DNA of 64,000 nt. Source: Falsiroseomonas sp051433165 (GTDB lineage: Bacteria > Pseudomonadota > Alphaproteobacteria > Acetobacterales > Acetobacteraceae). Each line of letters starts with the position of its first letter. Positions within the stretch are counted from its first letter, which is position 1. The notes below the pieces were generated by a model. The model was not told the DNA's origin. It saw only the letters and a list, made by a program, of their open reading frames with translations, and ran no database searches. A program made the position numbers and the translations under genes. The stretch covers positions 86,904 through 150,903 of the forward strand of contig NZ_JBHMFS010000015.1 of the NCBI RefSeq assembly GCF_051433165.1, in the 5' to 3' direction. Shown piece after piece: positions 43,751 through 51,810 of the stretch.

Positions 43751-44419
43751 TCATCCAGATGGAACGGCGACGGCTTGCATCCATTCGGCGGCACGGTCGA
43801 GCAACTCGGCGAGGATTTCGGCATCCGTCCGCCCCGACCTCACCGGAACATGGAAGGAGTGGTCAGCCTGATCCGACACGACCAGCGTCGCCAGTTTGCC
43901 CAACTCCGCGATAGCTGGTTCCAGGAGCGCCATCTCGGCGAGGGCGTCGCGCGTCCCCTGGAGAAACAGCATCGGCACGCTGATCTGCGCGAGATGATCT
44001 GCTCGATCGGAGGCCGGCTTGCCCGCCGGGTGTAGCGGAAAACCCAGAAAGACCAGCCCGACGACACCCGGCAGTGGTGCCTCCGCCTGGGCCTGTGACG
44101 TCATGCGCCCTCCGAAGGACTTGCCGCCCGCAAAGAGCGGCACGTCGGGCAACCTGCCACGCGCCGCGTTGACAGCAGCCCGGACCGCCGCCTGCGCCAG
44201 CGGAGGCCGATCTGGCCGCTTGCTGCCGGCTTCCGTGGAGGGGAACTGAAAGCGCAAAGTCGCGATCCGACGTTCAGACAGCCCCTCGGCCACTGCGGCC
44301 ATAAATGGGTGGGTCATACCGGCGCCTGCTCCATGGGCCAGGACAAGAAAGGCCGCAGGCTGCGGCGGCGCTGCAAAAAGTGCCGACACACTGTGCGCGT
44401 CATCGACCTGGATCTTCAT
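43751..44419 (-). CDS. Alpha/beta hydrolase, KANL3/Tex30-like
   Basis: 222 residues. FLVLAHGAGAGMTHPFM is the oxyanion region, GGKSFGGRM the nucleophile elbow (serine in GKSFGG), and SDQADHSFHVP carries the late histidine. This order and length match the KANL3/Tex30 or dienelactone hydrolase-like bacterial family. ATG 44419 has GGAGG close upstream. It is divergent from the exonuclease III gene, within a patch flanked by a recombinase remnant. Confidence 0.78.
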   Translation of the reverse strand: MKIQVDDAHSVSALFAAPPQPAAFLVLAHGAGAGMTHPFMAAVAEGLSERRIATLRFQFPSTEAGSKRPDRPPLAQAAVRAAVNAARGRLPDVPLFAGGKSFGGRMTSQAQAEAPLPGVVGLVFLGFPLHPAGKPASDRADHLAQISVPMLFLQGTRDALAEMALLEPAIAELGKLATLVVSDQADHSFHVPVRSGRTDAEILAELLDRAAEWMQAVAVPSG

Positions 44420-44493
44420 GACACCTCCGACGATCATTGTGCGTTGGCCCCAGACCAGCCAACTAAACAGCGGATGAGCCGAGACCCGGTTAC

Positions 44494-45300
44494 GTGAAGA
44501 TCGCCACCTTCAACATCAACAACGTGAACAGGCGTCTACAGAACCTGCTCGACTGGCTGGAGGAGGCCCGGCCCGACATCGTCTGCCTGCAAGAGCTCAA
44601 GGCGGCGCAACACGCCTTTCCCGCCGAAGCAATCAGGGCAGCAGGCTACCACGCGGCTTGGGCTGGGCAGCCCACCTGGAACGGGGTGGCTATCCTCGCC
44701 CGTGGTGTCGCACCTGTGGTGACCTGCCGAAGCCTGCCTGGCGATCCCAAAGATTTGCAGAGCCGGTACATTGAGGCAGCGGTCAGCGGCGTCCTCATCG
44801 GCTGCCTCTACGCGCCGAACGGCAATCCCCAGCCGGGCCCGAAGTTCGCTTACAAGCTGGCTTGGCTCGAGCGGCTAATTGAACATGCCGGATCGTTGCA
44901 GCGGGCGGGGATCCCGATTGCGCTGGCCGGCGACTACAATGTCGTGCCCACAGATGCGGACATCTATCCGTCCAAGTCCTGGGCAAAGGACGCGCTGCTG
45001 CAGCCCGAGAGCCGGTCCGCTTTCGCCAGGTTGCTCGCGCAGGGTTGGACCGATGCCATCCGCGCGACACATCCTACCAGGGCTCGCTACACCTTCTGGG
45101 ACTACAAGCGTGATCGCTGGCGGCGCGATGCGGGTCTTCGCATCGACCACATCCTGCTCAGCCCGGCACTCAGTGACCGGTTGAAGACCGCAGGTGTTGA
45201 TCGCGACGTACGAGGCCGGGAGGGGGCGAGCGACCACGCGCCGGCCTGGGTTGTGCTGCGGCCAGCAACCGGACGGTCACGTCGGGCCCGCAAGCCCTGA
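44494..45300 (+). CDS. xth: Exodeoxyribonuclease III family (AP endonuclease)
   Basis: 268 residues of the ExoIII/APE1 fold. Active-site elements: FNINNVNRRL (Asn), CLQELKA (metal Glu), LYAPNGNP (Tyr), GDYNVVPTDAD (Asp/Asn pair) and SDHAP (Asp-His). It cleaves DNA at abasic sites in base excision repair. GTG start at 44494. Its location in a small accessory patch suggests a second copy rather than the housekeeping gene. Confidence 0.9.
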   Translation: MKIATFNINNVNRRLQNLLDWLEEARPDIVCLQELKAAQHAFPAEAIRAAGYHAAWAGQPTWNGVAILARGVAPVVTCRSLPGDPKDLQSRYIEAAVSGVLIGCLYAPNGNPQPGPKFAYKLAWLERLIEHAGSLQRAGIPIALAGDYNVVPTDADIYPSKSWAKDALLQPESRSAFARLLAQGWTDAIRATHPTRARYTFWDYKRDRWRRDAGLRIDHILLSPALSDRLKTAGVDRDVRGREGASDHAPAWVVLRPATGRSRRARKP

Positions 45301-45342
45301 CACTTCTAGCCCTGGTCCGCCGCGACGACCGGTCTGCTCCTA

Positions 45343-46281
45343 TCAGGCCAGGCCGCGGCGCAGGGCGAGGCCGGCCATGGCGATGAGATCGAGCGCCGGC
45401 CGGATGACGGCGCACATGGTCAGCGCGCCGTGCAGCAGGCCCGCGACGTGCAGGTGGCTGACAGGCACGCCCTCTCGCTCCAGCCGCCGCGCATAGTCGC
45501 AGCCCTCGTCGCGCAGCGGGTCGTGGCCGACCGTCAGCACGAAAGCAGGCGCCGTGCCGGACAGGTCGGCGGCGCGCAGCGGCGAGGCGCGCCAATCCGC
45601 CCAGCCTGCGGGCTCCGGCGCATAGCGGTCACGGAACCAGCGCATGCCCGCGGCAGTCAGCGGTAGGTCGGAGGTGAAGCGGGCATGGCTGTCATGGCCC
45701 TGCGCCATGTCCGTGACAGGATACAGCAGCAGCTGAAGGCGCAACGCGGGCAGCCTGCCATCCCGCGCCATCAGCGCCGCCACGGCGGCCAGGTTGCCGC
45801 CGGCGCTGTCGCCCCCCACCGCCAGCCGCGTCGGATCGATGCCGAGGGCTGATGCATGCGCCGCGGCATGGGCGACCGCCTCCGCATAGTCGTCAATGGC
45901 CGCGGGAAACGGATGCTCCGGCGCCAGCCGGTAATCTACGGCCAGCACGGCGCAGCCGGAGGCGTTGCACAGGCTGCGGACGAGATGGTCATGCGTCGCC
46001 AAGTCGCCGAACACCCAGCCCCCGCCATGCGCGAAGACCAGGCAGGGCAGAACCTCCTCCGCACGCGAGCCCTGCGGCCGGTAGAGCCGCATGGCGATGC
46101 CGGAGGGCAGGCGCAGGTCGCGCGTCTCCGCCACATCCGGCGGGGGCGGCTGCAGCACAAGCCGACCGGCGGCGTATTGCGCGCGCGCCGGCCCGGTCTC
46201 CATCGCTTCCAGCGGCTGGCGCCCGGCGGCACGGATCATCTCGAGCAGGGTCTGGCAATCCGGATGCAGCGGCGCGGCCAT
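45343..46281 (-). CDS. Alpha/beta hydrolase, HSL/esterase family
   Basis: 312 residues of the hormone-sensitive-lipase group. HGGGWVFG forms the oxyanion hole, GGDSAGGNLAA holds the nucleophilic serine, GHDPLRDEG the aspartate and the late LHGAL the histidine. It hydrolyses short acyl esters. ATG 46281 follows GAGGA. It is divergent from the Liv-type transporter operon, 108 bases away, and may act on an imported compound. Confidence 0.87.
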   Translation of the reverse strand: MAAPLHPDCQTLLEMIRAAGRQPLEAMETGPARAQYAAGRLVLQPPPPDVAETRDLRLPSGIAMRLYRPQGSRAEEVLPCLVFAHGGGWVFGDLATHDHLVRSLCNASGCAVLAVDYRLAPEHPFPAAIDDYAEAVAHAAAHASALGIDPTRLAVGGDSAGGNLAAVAALMARDGRLPALRLQLLLYPVTDMAQGHDSHARFTSDLPLTAAGMRWFRDRYAPEPAGWADWRASPLRAADLSGTAPAFVLTVGHDPLRDEGCDYARRLEREGVPVSHLHVAGLLHGALTMCAVIRPALDLIAMAGLALRRGLA

Positions 46282-46389
46282 GACGGGTGATTCCTCGGGG
46301 CACGACTTGATTGACACCGCATGGGTGGTGCCGCACCTTCCGCGCAAGGGCAAGAAGCCACAAAGGCTGCCCGGGGAAGGGGAACGCCG

Positions 46390-47643
46390 ATGTCCAGGAC
46401 CAATTCCACCACGATCGGGCGCCGTGCGCTGCTCGGCGGTACCGCTGCCCTGGCGGGATTCCCCAATATCGGCTTCACGCAGCCGCGCCAGCCGATTAAG
46501 GTCGGCGTGCCCACCATCCTGTCCGGCCGCGTCGCGCAGCTCGGTCTATCGTCGCGCAACGCCATGCAGATCGAGGTCGACCGCTTCAACGCCTCCGGCG
46601 GCCTCGACGGGCGGCCGATCGAGCTGGTGGTGCGCGACAGCCGCGGTGTGCCGGCGGAGGCAGCCCGGCTGGCGCGGGAGATGATCAGCAGCGAGGGCTG
46701 CGAATTTCTGCTTGATGCCGAGCCATCCTCCGGCGGCTTCGCCATCCATGAGGTGGTGCGCGAGACGGGAACGGTGACGCTGCACGTCAACTCCGAGACG
46801 TCGTCGCTGACCGCCGATCCGCGCCAGCGTTTCTGGAACGCCTTTCGCGTGGCACGCCAAGGCATCCATGATTCCATCGCCGGCGGCGCCTATGCGGCGG
46901 AGATCGCGAAGGCACGCAACCTGCGGCGCTGGATGACGGTCTCGCCCGACTACGCCTATGGCCGCGACACCACGGCGGAATTCGTGGAATACGTGAAGAA
47001 CTTCCACTCCGAGATCCAGATCACCGGCGAAACCTGGCCGCGGCTGTTCCAGGCCGACTACACCGAGAACATCACGCGGCTGTCGCAGGGCCGGCCGCAG
47101 GCGGTGTATTCCTGCCTCTGGGCCGGCGATTTGGTGACCTTCGTCGAACAGGCCTCGATCTTCGGGCTGTTTCAGCAGTCGCAGTTCTTCGCGGTGAACA
47201 TGGCGGACTACACGACGCTGCAGCAGGTGCGGAACCTGCCGCCGGGCGTGCACTCCGGCAACCGCTACCTGCGCAATTTCCCGGACGTGCCGGAGAACCA
47301 GGAATTCGCCGCGGAATACAACCGCCGCTTCAACACCTTCCCCACCAACTGGTCCTGGCAGGCCGCAACATCGGTTCGCCTGCTGGGCACCGCGCTGCGC
47401 CAGGCCGGCGGCACCGATCCGCGCGCGGTCGCCGGCAAGCTGAAGGGCATGACCATCGACAGCCCCTTCGGCGTCGGCGGCAAGCTGACGATGCGCGCGG
47501 AAGACCAGACGCTGGTGGACTACGCCATCGGCTGGGGGGTCACCATCGCGCAGGACCCCTACATCCAGCGCATGACGCCGGCCGACTGGGCCGTGATCTA
47601 CCGGCTGGAGGCGGAGTGGAAACGCAGCAAGGGCTGGACCTGA
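46390..47643 (+). CDS. Liv-type ABC transporter substrate-binding protein
   Basis: 417-residue periplasmic binding protein with a Tat-type signal (GRRALLGGTAALAGF, Arg11-Arg12). IKVGVPTILSGRVAQLG and ARLAREMISSEGCEFLLDAEPSS mark the branched-chain amino acid/amide-urea binding superfamily (Peripla_BP_6). It begins a six-gene operon with permeases, SDR and ATPases. The ligand may be an amino acid, amide or aromatic acid. Confidence 0.88.
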   Translation: MSRTNSTTIGRRALLGGTAALAGFPNIGFTQPRQPIKVGVPTILSGRVAQLGLSSRNAMQIEVDRFNASGGLDGRPIELVVRDSRGVPAEAARLAREMISSEGCEFLLDAEPSSGGFAIHEVVRETGTVTLHVNSETSSLTADPRQRFWNAFRVARQGIHDSIAGGAYAAEIAKARNLRRWMTVSPDYAYGRDTTAEFVEYVKNFHSEIQITGETWPRLFQADYTENITRLSQGRPQAVYSCLWAGDLVTFVEQASIFGLFQQSQFFAVNMADYTTLQQVRNLPPGVHSGNRYLRNFPDVPENQEFAAEYNRRFNTFPTNWSWQAATSVRLLGTALRQAGGTDPRAVAGKLKGMTIDSPFGVGGKLTMRAEDQTLVDYAIGWGVTIAQDPYIQRMTPADWAVIYRLEAEWKRSKGWT

Positions 47644-47652
47644 GCAACCCGG

Positions 47653-48555
47653 ATGGAACTGGCCGAACTCGGTGAGTGCCTCGCCTCCGTCTCCTGCATC
47701 GTGACGCAGAGCGCGGCGGGGCTGACCATCGGGATGCTGCTGTTCCTGGTCGCCTCCGGCCTGACGCTGATCTTCGGTGTGCTCGGGCTGGTGAACTTCG
47801 CGCACGGCTCGCTCTACATGATCGGCGCCTACCTGGCGCTGACCGTGCATGGCGCAACGCAAAGCTTCGCGCTGGCGGTGGTGGCGGGCACGCTGGGCAC
47901 GGCCCTGTTCGGGCTGTTCTTCGAGCGCTTCCTGCTCAGCCGCATCTATGGCCGCGACGTACTGATGCAGTTGCTCGTCTGCTATGCGGTCATCCTGATC
48001 CTCGATGACCTGGTGAAGATCATCTGGGGCGCGGATTTCCGCAGCATGGGCGTACCGGAGGAATTCCGCCGGCCACCCTTCATCATCGGCGGCGGCATCG
48101 TGCCGTACTTCTACGCCATCCTCTTCGCCATTACCGCCGCCATCGCGGCCTTGCTGGCCTGGGGCATGGGGCGCACGCGCTTCGGGCGCATCGTGCGCGC
48201 GGCGGCCATCAACCCCGGCATGGTCGGCGCGCTCGGCATCAACACCACCGTGATCTACGCCGCCGTCTTCGCCATCGGCGCCGGGCTGGCCGGCGCGGCG
48301 GGGGCCCTGTCTGCGCCGATCCGCTCCGTCGTCGCGGGTGCGGGCGTCTCCATCCTGATCGAGAGCTTCATCGTTACCGTCATCGGCGGCATGGGCTCCA
48401 TTGGCGGCGCGCTGGCGGCGGCGCTGATCCTCGGCTTCACGCGCTCCTTCGGCTCCATCGGCTTCCCGCTGTTCGTGGAGGGCGCAATGTTCGCCATGAT
48501 GGCGCTGGTGTTGCTGCTGCGCCCGAGCGGCCTCGGCGGGAAGCGTCCCTCATGA
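47653..48555 (+). CDS. Liv-type ABC transporter permease (LivH-like)
   Basis: 300 residues with about eight helices. GLTLIFGVLGLVNFAHGSLYMIGAYLA is the LivH signature, and SVLIESFIVTVIGGMGSIGGALAAALILG-like sequence near the end is the coupling region. It starts nine bases after the binding protein and overlaps the second permease by four bases. It forms half of the channel. Confidence 0.9.
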   Translation: MELAELGECLASVSCIVTQSAAGLTIGMLLFLVASGLTLIFGVLGLVNFAHGSLYMIGAYLALTVHGATQSFALAVVAGTLGTALFGLFFERFLLSRIYGRDVLMQLLVCYAVILILDDLVKIIWGADFRSMGVPEEFRRPPFIIGGGIVPYFYAILFAITAAIAALLAWGMGRTRFGRIVRAAAINPGMVGALGINTTVIYAAVFAIGAGLAGAAGALSAPIRSVVAGAGVSILIESFIVTVIGGMGSIGGALAAALILGFTRSFGSIGFPLFVEGAMFAMMALVLLLRPSGLGGKRPS

Positions 48556-49514
48556 GGGATGGCGTGCTGCGCGATGCCGGGATTGCCACGCTGGTGCTGG
48601 CTGGCTTCCTGGCGGTGACGCTGGGCGGCTTCGGCTCCGCCGGGCTGCTGGACTTCGCCATCCGCTTTGCCACCTTCGGCCTGCTGGCGCTGTCGCTGAA
48701 CCTGCTGATCGGCACCACCGGCCTCGTCTCCTTCGGCCACGCCGCGTATTTCGCCATGGGCGCCTACGCCTTCGGGCTACTGATGCAGCGCGCCGGCCTG
48801 TCCATCCCCCTGGGCATCCTGCTGGCGCTGGGCTGCACGGCGCTTCTGGCCCTGGTGGTGGGCGCGCTCTGCGTGCGGCTGTCGGAGATCTACTTCGCCT
48901 TCCTGACGCTGGCCTTCCAGATGCTGCTGCATTCCGTGATCCTGTCCTGGATCTCGCTAACCGGCGGCGACCAGGGGCTGATGGGCGGCATCCCAAAGCC
49001 GCCCTTCCTCGGCATCGACCTGTCGCGGCCGCTGCACCTGGCGGGCTTCGGCATCGCCTGCCTGCTGGTCTCCACCGTAGCGCTGCGGCAGGTGGTGCGC
49101 TCGCCCTTCGGGGCCGCGCTGCGGATGCTGCGGGACAACCCGGATAGGGCCGCCTTCGTCGGGCTGTCCGTCTATCGCTATCGCCTGGCAGCCTTCGTCA
49201 TCGCCGGCACCTTCGCGGGCCTCGGCGGCGTGCTGATGAGCCTGTATGTGTCGGGCGCCTTCCCCACCTTCGCCTTCTGGACTACCTCGGGCGAGGCGAT
49301 CTTCATGATCATGCTCGGCGGCGTCACCGTGTTCCTCGGCCCGCTGGTCGGCGTCGCGATCTTTCTGATCCTGAACGACCGCATCACCGCCGTGACGGAG
49401 CATCACGGCCTGTTCCTCGGCATCATCCTGCTGGTCATCGTGCTCGGCCTGCGCAAAGGGTTGCTGGATTTCGTGGTGGATCACTGGCGCGGCCGCCGGG
49501 GGGCGAGCCCATGA
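48552..49514 (+). CDS. Liv-type ABC transporter permease (LivM-like)
   Basis: 320 residues with about nine helices. ALSLNLLIGTTGLVSFGHAAYFAMGAYAFG is the LivM signature, and MIMLGGVTVFLGPLVGVAIF is the coupling segment. Start and stop both overlap neighbouring genes by four bases (LivH-like before, SDR after), a strictly coupled operon. It pairs with the LivH-like subunit. Confidence 0.9.
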   Translation: MRDGVLRDAGIATLVLAGFLAVTLGGFGSAGLLDFAIRFATFGLLALSLNLLIGTTGLVSFGHAAYFAMGAYAFGLLMQRAGLSIPLGILLALGCTALLALVVGALCVRLSEIYFAFLTLAFQMLLHSVILSWISLTGGDQGLMGGIPKPPFLGIDLSRPLHLAGFGIACLLVSTVALRQVVRSPFGAALRMLRDNPDRAAFVGLSVYRYRLAAFVIAGTFAGLGGVLMSLYVSGAFPTFAFWTTSGEAIFMIMLGGVTVFLGPLVGVAIFLILNDRITAVTEHHGLFLGIILLVIVLGLRKGLLDFVVDHWRGRRGASP

Positions 49515-50299
49515 GTTTCTCCGGCCGCATCGCCGTGGTCACCGGCGGCGCCAGCGGCATCGGCGCCGCCTGCTGCCGGCTGCTGGCCGCGCGTGGCGCG
49601 CGCGTGGTGGTCGCGGATCTCGACACGGCGCGGGCGCAGGCGCTGGCGGCGGAACTCCGCGGCATGGCGCTGACGCTCGACGTAGCCTCCCGCGACGCGA
49701 ACGAGGCGGCGGCGGCGCGGGTCGAGGCCGATCTCGGCCCGGTGGATCTGCTGGTGACCTCCGCCGGCATCATCCAGCGCCCGGTGCGGGCGGAGGCGAT
49801 GACGGAGGCGGAGGTCGAGCAGGTGGTCCGCGTCGACCAGATCGGCACCTGGAACTCCGCTGTCGCCTTCGGCGCGCGCATGGCCCGGCGTGGGCATGGC
49901 GCCGTCGTCACCATCGCCTCCATCGCGGGCATGCGGTCCATGCCGCTGCACGCCTATTCGCCAGCCAAGGCCGCGGTCATCGAGATGACGCGCTGCCTCG
50001 CCGCCGAATGGGGCCGCTCCGGCGTGCGGGTGAACGCCGTTTCGCCGGGCTACACGCTCACCCCCGCGCTCGGCGCCGCCATCGCCGCCGGGGAGCGCGA
50101 CCCGGCGCTGCTGGAAAACTCCAGCGCGCTCGGCCGCATGGTGACGCCGGAGGACATCGCGGAGGCCGTGGCCTTCCTCGCCTCCGACGCCGCGCGCTCC
50201 ATCACCGGGGTGAACCTGCCGGTGGATGCGGGCTGGCTCGTCGCCCCCTCCTGGGGCGCCTATGGCGGGCTGCCTCCTGCCCGCGGCAACGGGCCGTGA
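49511..50299 (+). CDS. Short-chain dehydrogenase/reductase inside the Liv operon
   Basis: 262-residue SDR. The NAD(P) loop is TGGASGIGAACCRLLAARG, the active site is built from Ser (ASIAG), Tyr and Lys (YSPAK), and NAVSPGYTLTP follows. Asp in VVVADLD suggests NAD preference. It lies between the permease and ATPase genes with four-base overlaps on both sides, so it is made with the transporter and may oxidise or reduce the imported substrate. Confidence 0.9.
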   Translation: MSFSGRIAVVTGGASGIGAACCRLLAARGARVVVADLDTARAQALAAELRGMALTLDVASRDANEAAAARVEADLGPVDLLVTSAGIIQRPVRAEAMTEAEVEQVVRVDQIGTWNSAVAFGARMARRGHGAVVTIASIAGMRSMPLHAYSPAKAAVIEMTRCLAAEWGRSGVRVNAVSPGYTLTPALGAAIAAGERDPALLENSSALGRMVTPEDIAEAVAFLASDAARSITGVNLPVDAGWLVAPSWGAYGGLPPARGNGP

Positions 50300-51066
50300 G
50301 CGGCGGAAGGCTGGAGCTGCGGGGCCTGAGCAAGGCCTTCGGCGGCGTGGTGGCGACCGACGACGTCTCCCTGGTCTTCGAGCCGGGCACGCTGTCCGCC
50401 ATCATCGGCCCGAACGGCGCCGGCAAGACCACACTGTTCCACCTGATCACAGGCAAGCTGGCGCCCACCGCCGGCCAGGTGCTGCTGGATGGCGCGGACA
50501 TCACCGGGCTGGACCGCCGCGACATCGTACGCCGCGGCATCGGCCGCGCCTTCCAGGTGGCGAACCTGTTCCCGAGCTTCACGGTGGAGCAGGCATTGGC
50601 CGCGGCGCTGATGGCGCATGAGGGCCGCACCGCGCGGCTGCTCGGCGCCTTCCCGCCCGCCGACATCGCGGCGCGCGCCGGGGAGGTGATGGAGTTGTGC
50701 GGGCTGACCCCTCTGGCGCGGACCGTTTCCGCCAACCTGTCGCATGGCGACCAGAAGCTGCTCGACATCGCGCTGGCCCTGGCGCTCGATCCCAAGGTGC
50801 TGCTGCTGGACGAACCCACCGCCGGCATGGGCCCGGATGAACGCTGGCGAATGATCGACCGCGTGCATCGCCTGTGGCAGGCGCGTGGCCTGACGCTGGT
50901 GTTCATCGAGCACGACATGGACATCGTCTTCCGCATCGCGCAATCGGTTCGCGTGCTGCGTTACGGCTCCGTGCTGGCCCAGGGCACGCCGGACGAGGTG
51001 CGGCGCAACCCCGCCGTCGTCGAGGCCTATCTCGGCGCCGACCACGCGCTGGATCCGGCTCAATGA
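50296..51066 (+). CDS. Liv-type ABC transporter ATP-binding protein (LivG-like)
   Basis: 256-residue ABC ATPase. Walker A GPNGAGKTT, LivG-type insert TGLDRRDIVRRGIGRAFQVANLFP, Walker B VLLLDEPTAGM and the D-loop follow in order; the usual LSGG-type signature reads LSHGDQKLLDIALAL, the normal LivG variant. The GTG start overlaps the SDR stop (GTGA); ATGA joins it to the LivF-like gene. Confidence 0.9.
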   Translation: MSGGRLELRGLSKAFGGVVATDDVSLVFEPGTLSAIIGPNGAGKTTLFHLITGKLAPTAGQVLLDGADITGLDRRDIVRRGIGRAFQVANLFPSFTVEQALAAALMAHEGRTARLLGAFPPADIAARAGEVMELCGLTPLARTVSANLSHGDQKLLDIALALALDPKVLLLDEPTAGMGPDERWRMIDRVHRLWQARGLTLVFIEHDMDIVFRIAQSVRVLRYGSVLAQGTPDEVRRNPAVVEAYLGADHALDPAQ

Positions 51067-51767
51067 GCGAACTCGAAGTCGAATCCTTGGATGCCGCCTA
51101 TGGCCACAGCCAGGTGCTGTTCGGCGTGGCCTTCGCGGTGGAGCGTGGCGAGACGCTGGCCCTGATGGGCCGCAACGGCGCAGGCAAGAGCACCACCTTC
51201 AAAGCCATCGCCGGGCTGCTGCCGCCGCGCGCCGGCCGCGTGGTCGTGCGTGGGCAAGATGTGGCCGGCCGCAAGCCCTACCACATCGCCCGCGCAGGTA
51301 TCGGCTTCGTGCCGGAGGACCGCCAAGTGTTCCCTGAACACACGGTGGAAGAAAACCTCGAGATCGCCGAACGCGTGGGCGCCGGCGGCCGCGACTGGAA
51401 CCGCGCGCGGGCCTTCGAGATGTTCCCCATGCTCGCGCCGCTGCGCCGCCGCTATGCCGGCCGCCTCTCGGGCGGCGAGCAGCAGATGCTGACCATCGCC
51501 CGCTGCCTGATGGGCAACCCGGCCGTGCTGCTGCTGGACGAACCCTCGGAGGGCTTGGCGCCGCTGATCGTGCAGGAGATCGGAAAGCTGATCCGCAGCC
51601 TGCGCGAGCTGGGCACCACCATCGTGCTGGCCGAGCAGAACAGCCGCTTCTGCCTCGGCGTTGCGACGCAGGTCGCGGTAATCGACAAAGGCAGTATCGT
51701 CTGGTCGGGAACCGCCGACGAGTTCCGCGCGCAGCCGGATCTGCAGGCGCGCTACCTCCAGGTCTGA
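51063..51767 (+). CDS. Liv-type ABC transporter ATP-binding protein (LivF-like)
   Basis: 234-residue ABC ATPase. Walker A GRNGAGKST, GIGFVPEDRQVFPEHTVEENL (LivF hallmark), signature LSGGEQQMLTIARCL and Walker B VLLLDEPSEGLAPL. It completes the transporter with the LivG-like ATPase. It starts inside the previous stop and is followed by a GC hairpin before the convergent monooxygenase gene. Confidence 0.92.
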   Translation: MSELEVESLDAAYGHSQVLFGVAFAVERGETLALMGRNGAGKSTTFKAIAGLLPPRAGRVVVRGQDVAGRKPYHIARAGIGFVPEDRQVFPEHTVEENLEIAERVGAGGRDWNRARAFEMFPMLAPLRRRYAGRLSGGEQQMLTIARCLMGNPAVLLLDEPSEGLAPLIVQEIGKLIRSLRELGTTIVLAEQNSRFCLGVATQVAVIDKGSIVWSGTADEFRAQPDLQARYLQV

Positions 51768-51784
51768 CCTTCCATGCAAGCCTG

Positions 51785-51802
51785 CTCCCCCCAACGGGGG
51801 AG
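51785..51802. terminator. Hairpin between the Liv operon and the convergent monooxygenase
   Basis: CTCCCCC (51785-51791) and GGGGGAG (51796-51802) form a seven-base GC stem with a four-base loop, 17 bases after the livF-like stop and eight bases before the end of the monooxygenase gene. It could stop transcription from both sides. Confidence 0.5.
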
Positions 51803-51810
51803 AGGGTTCC

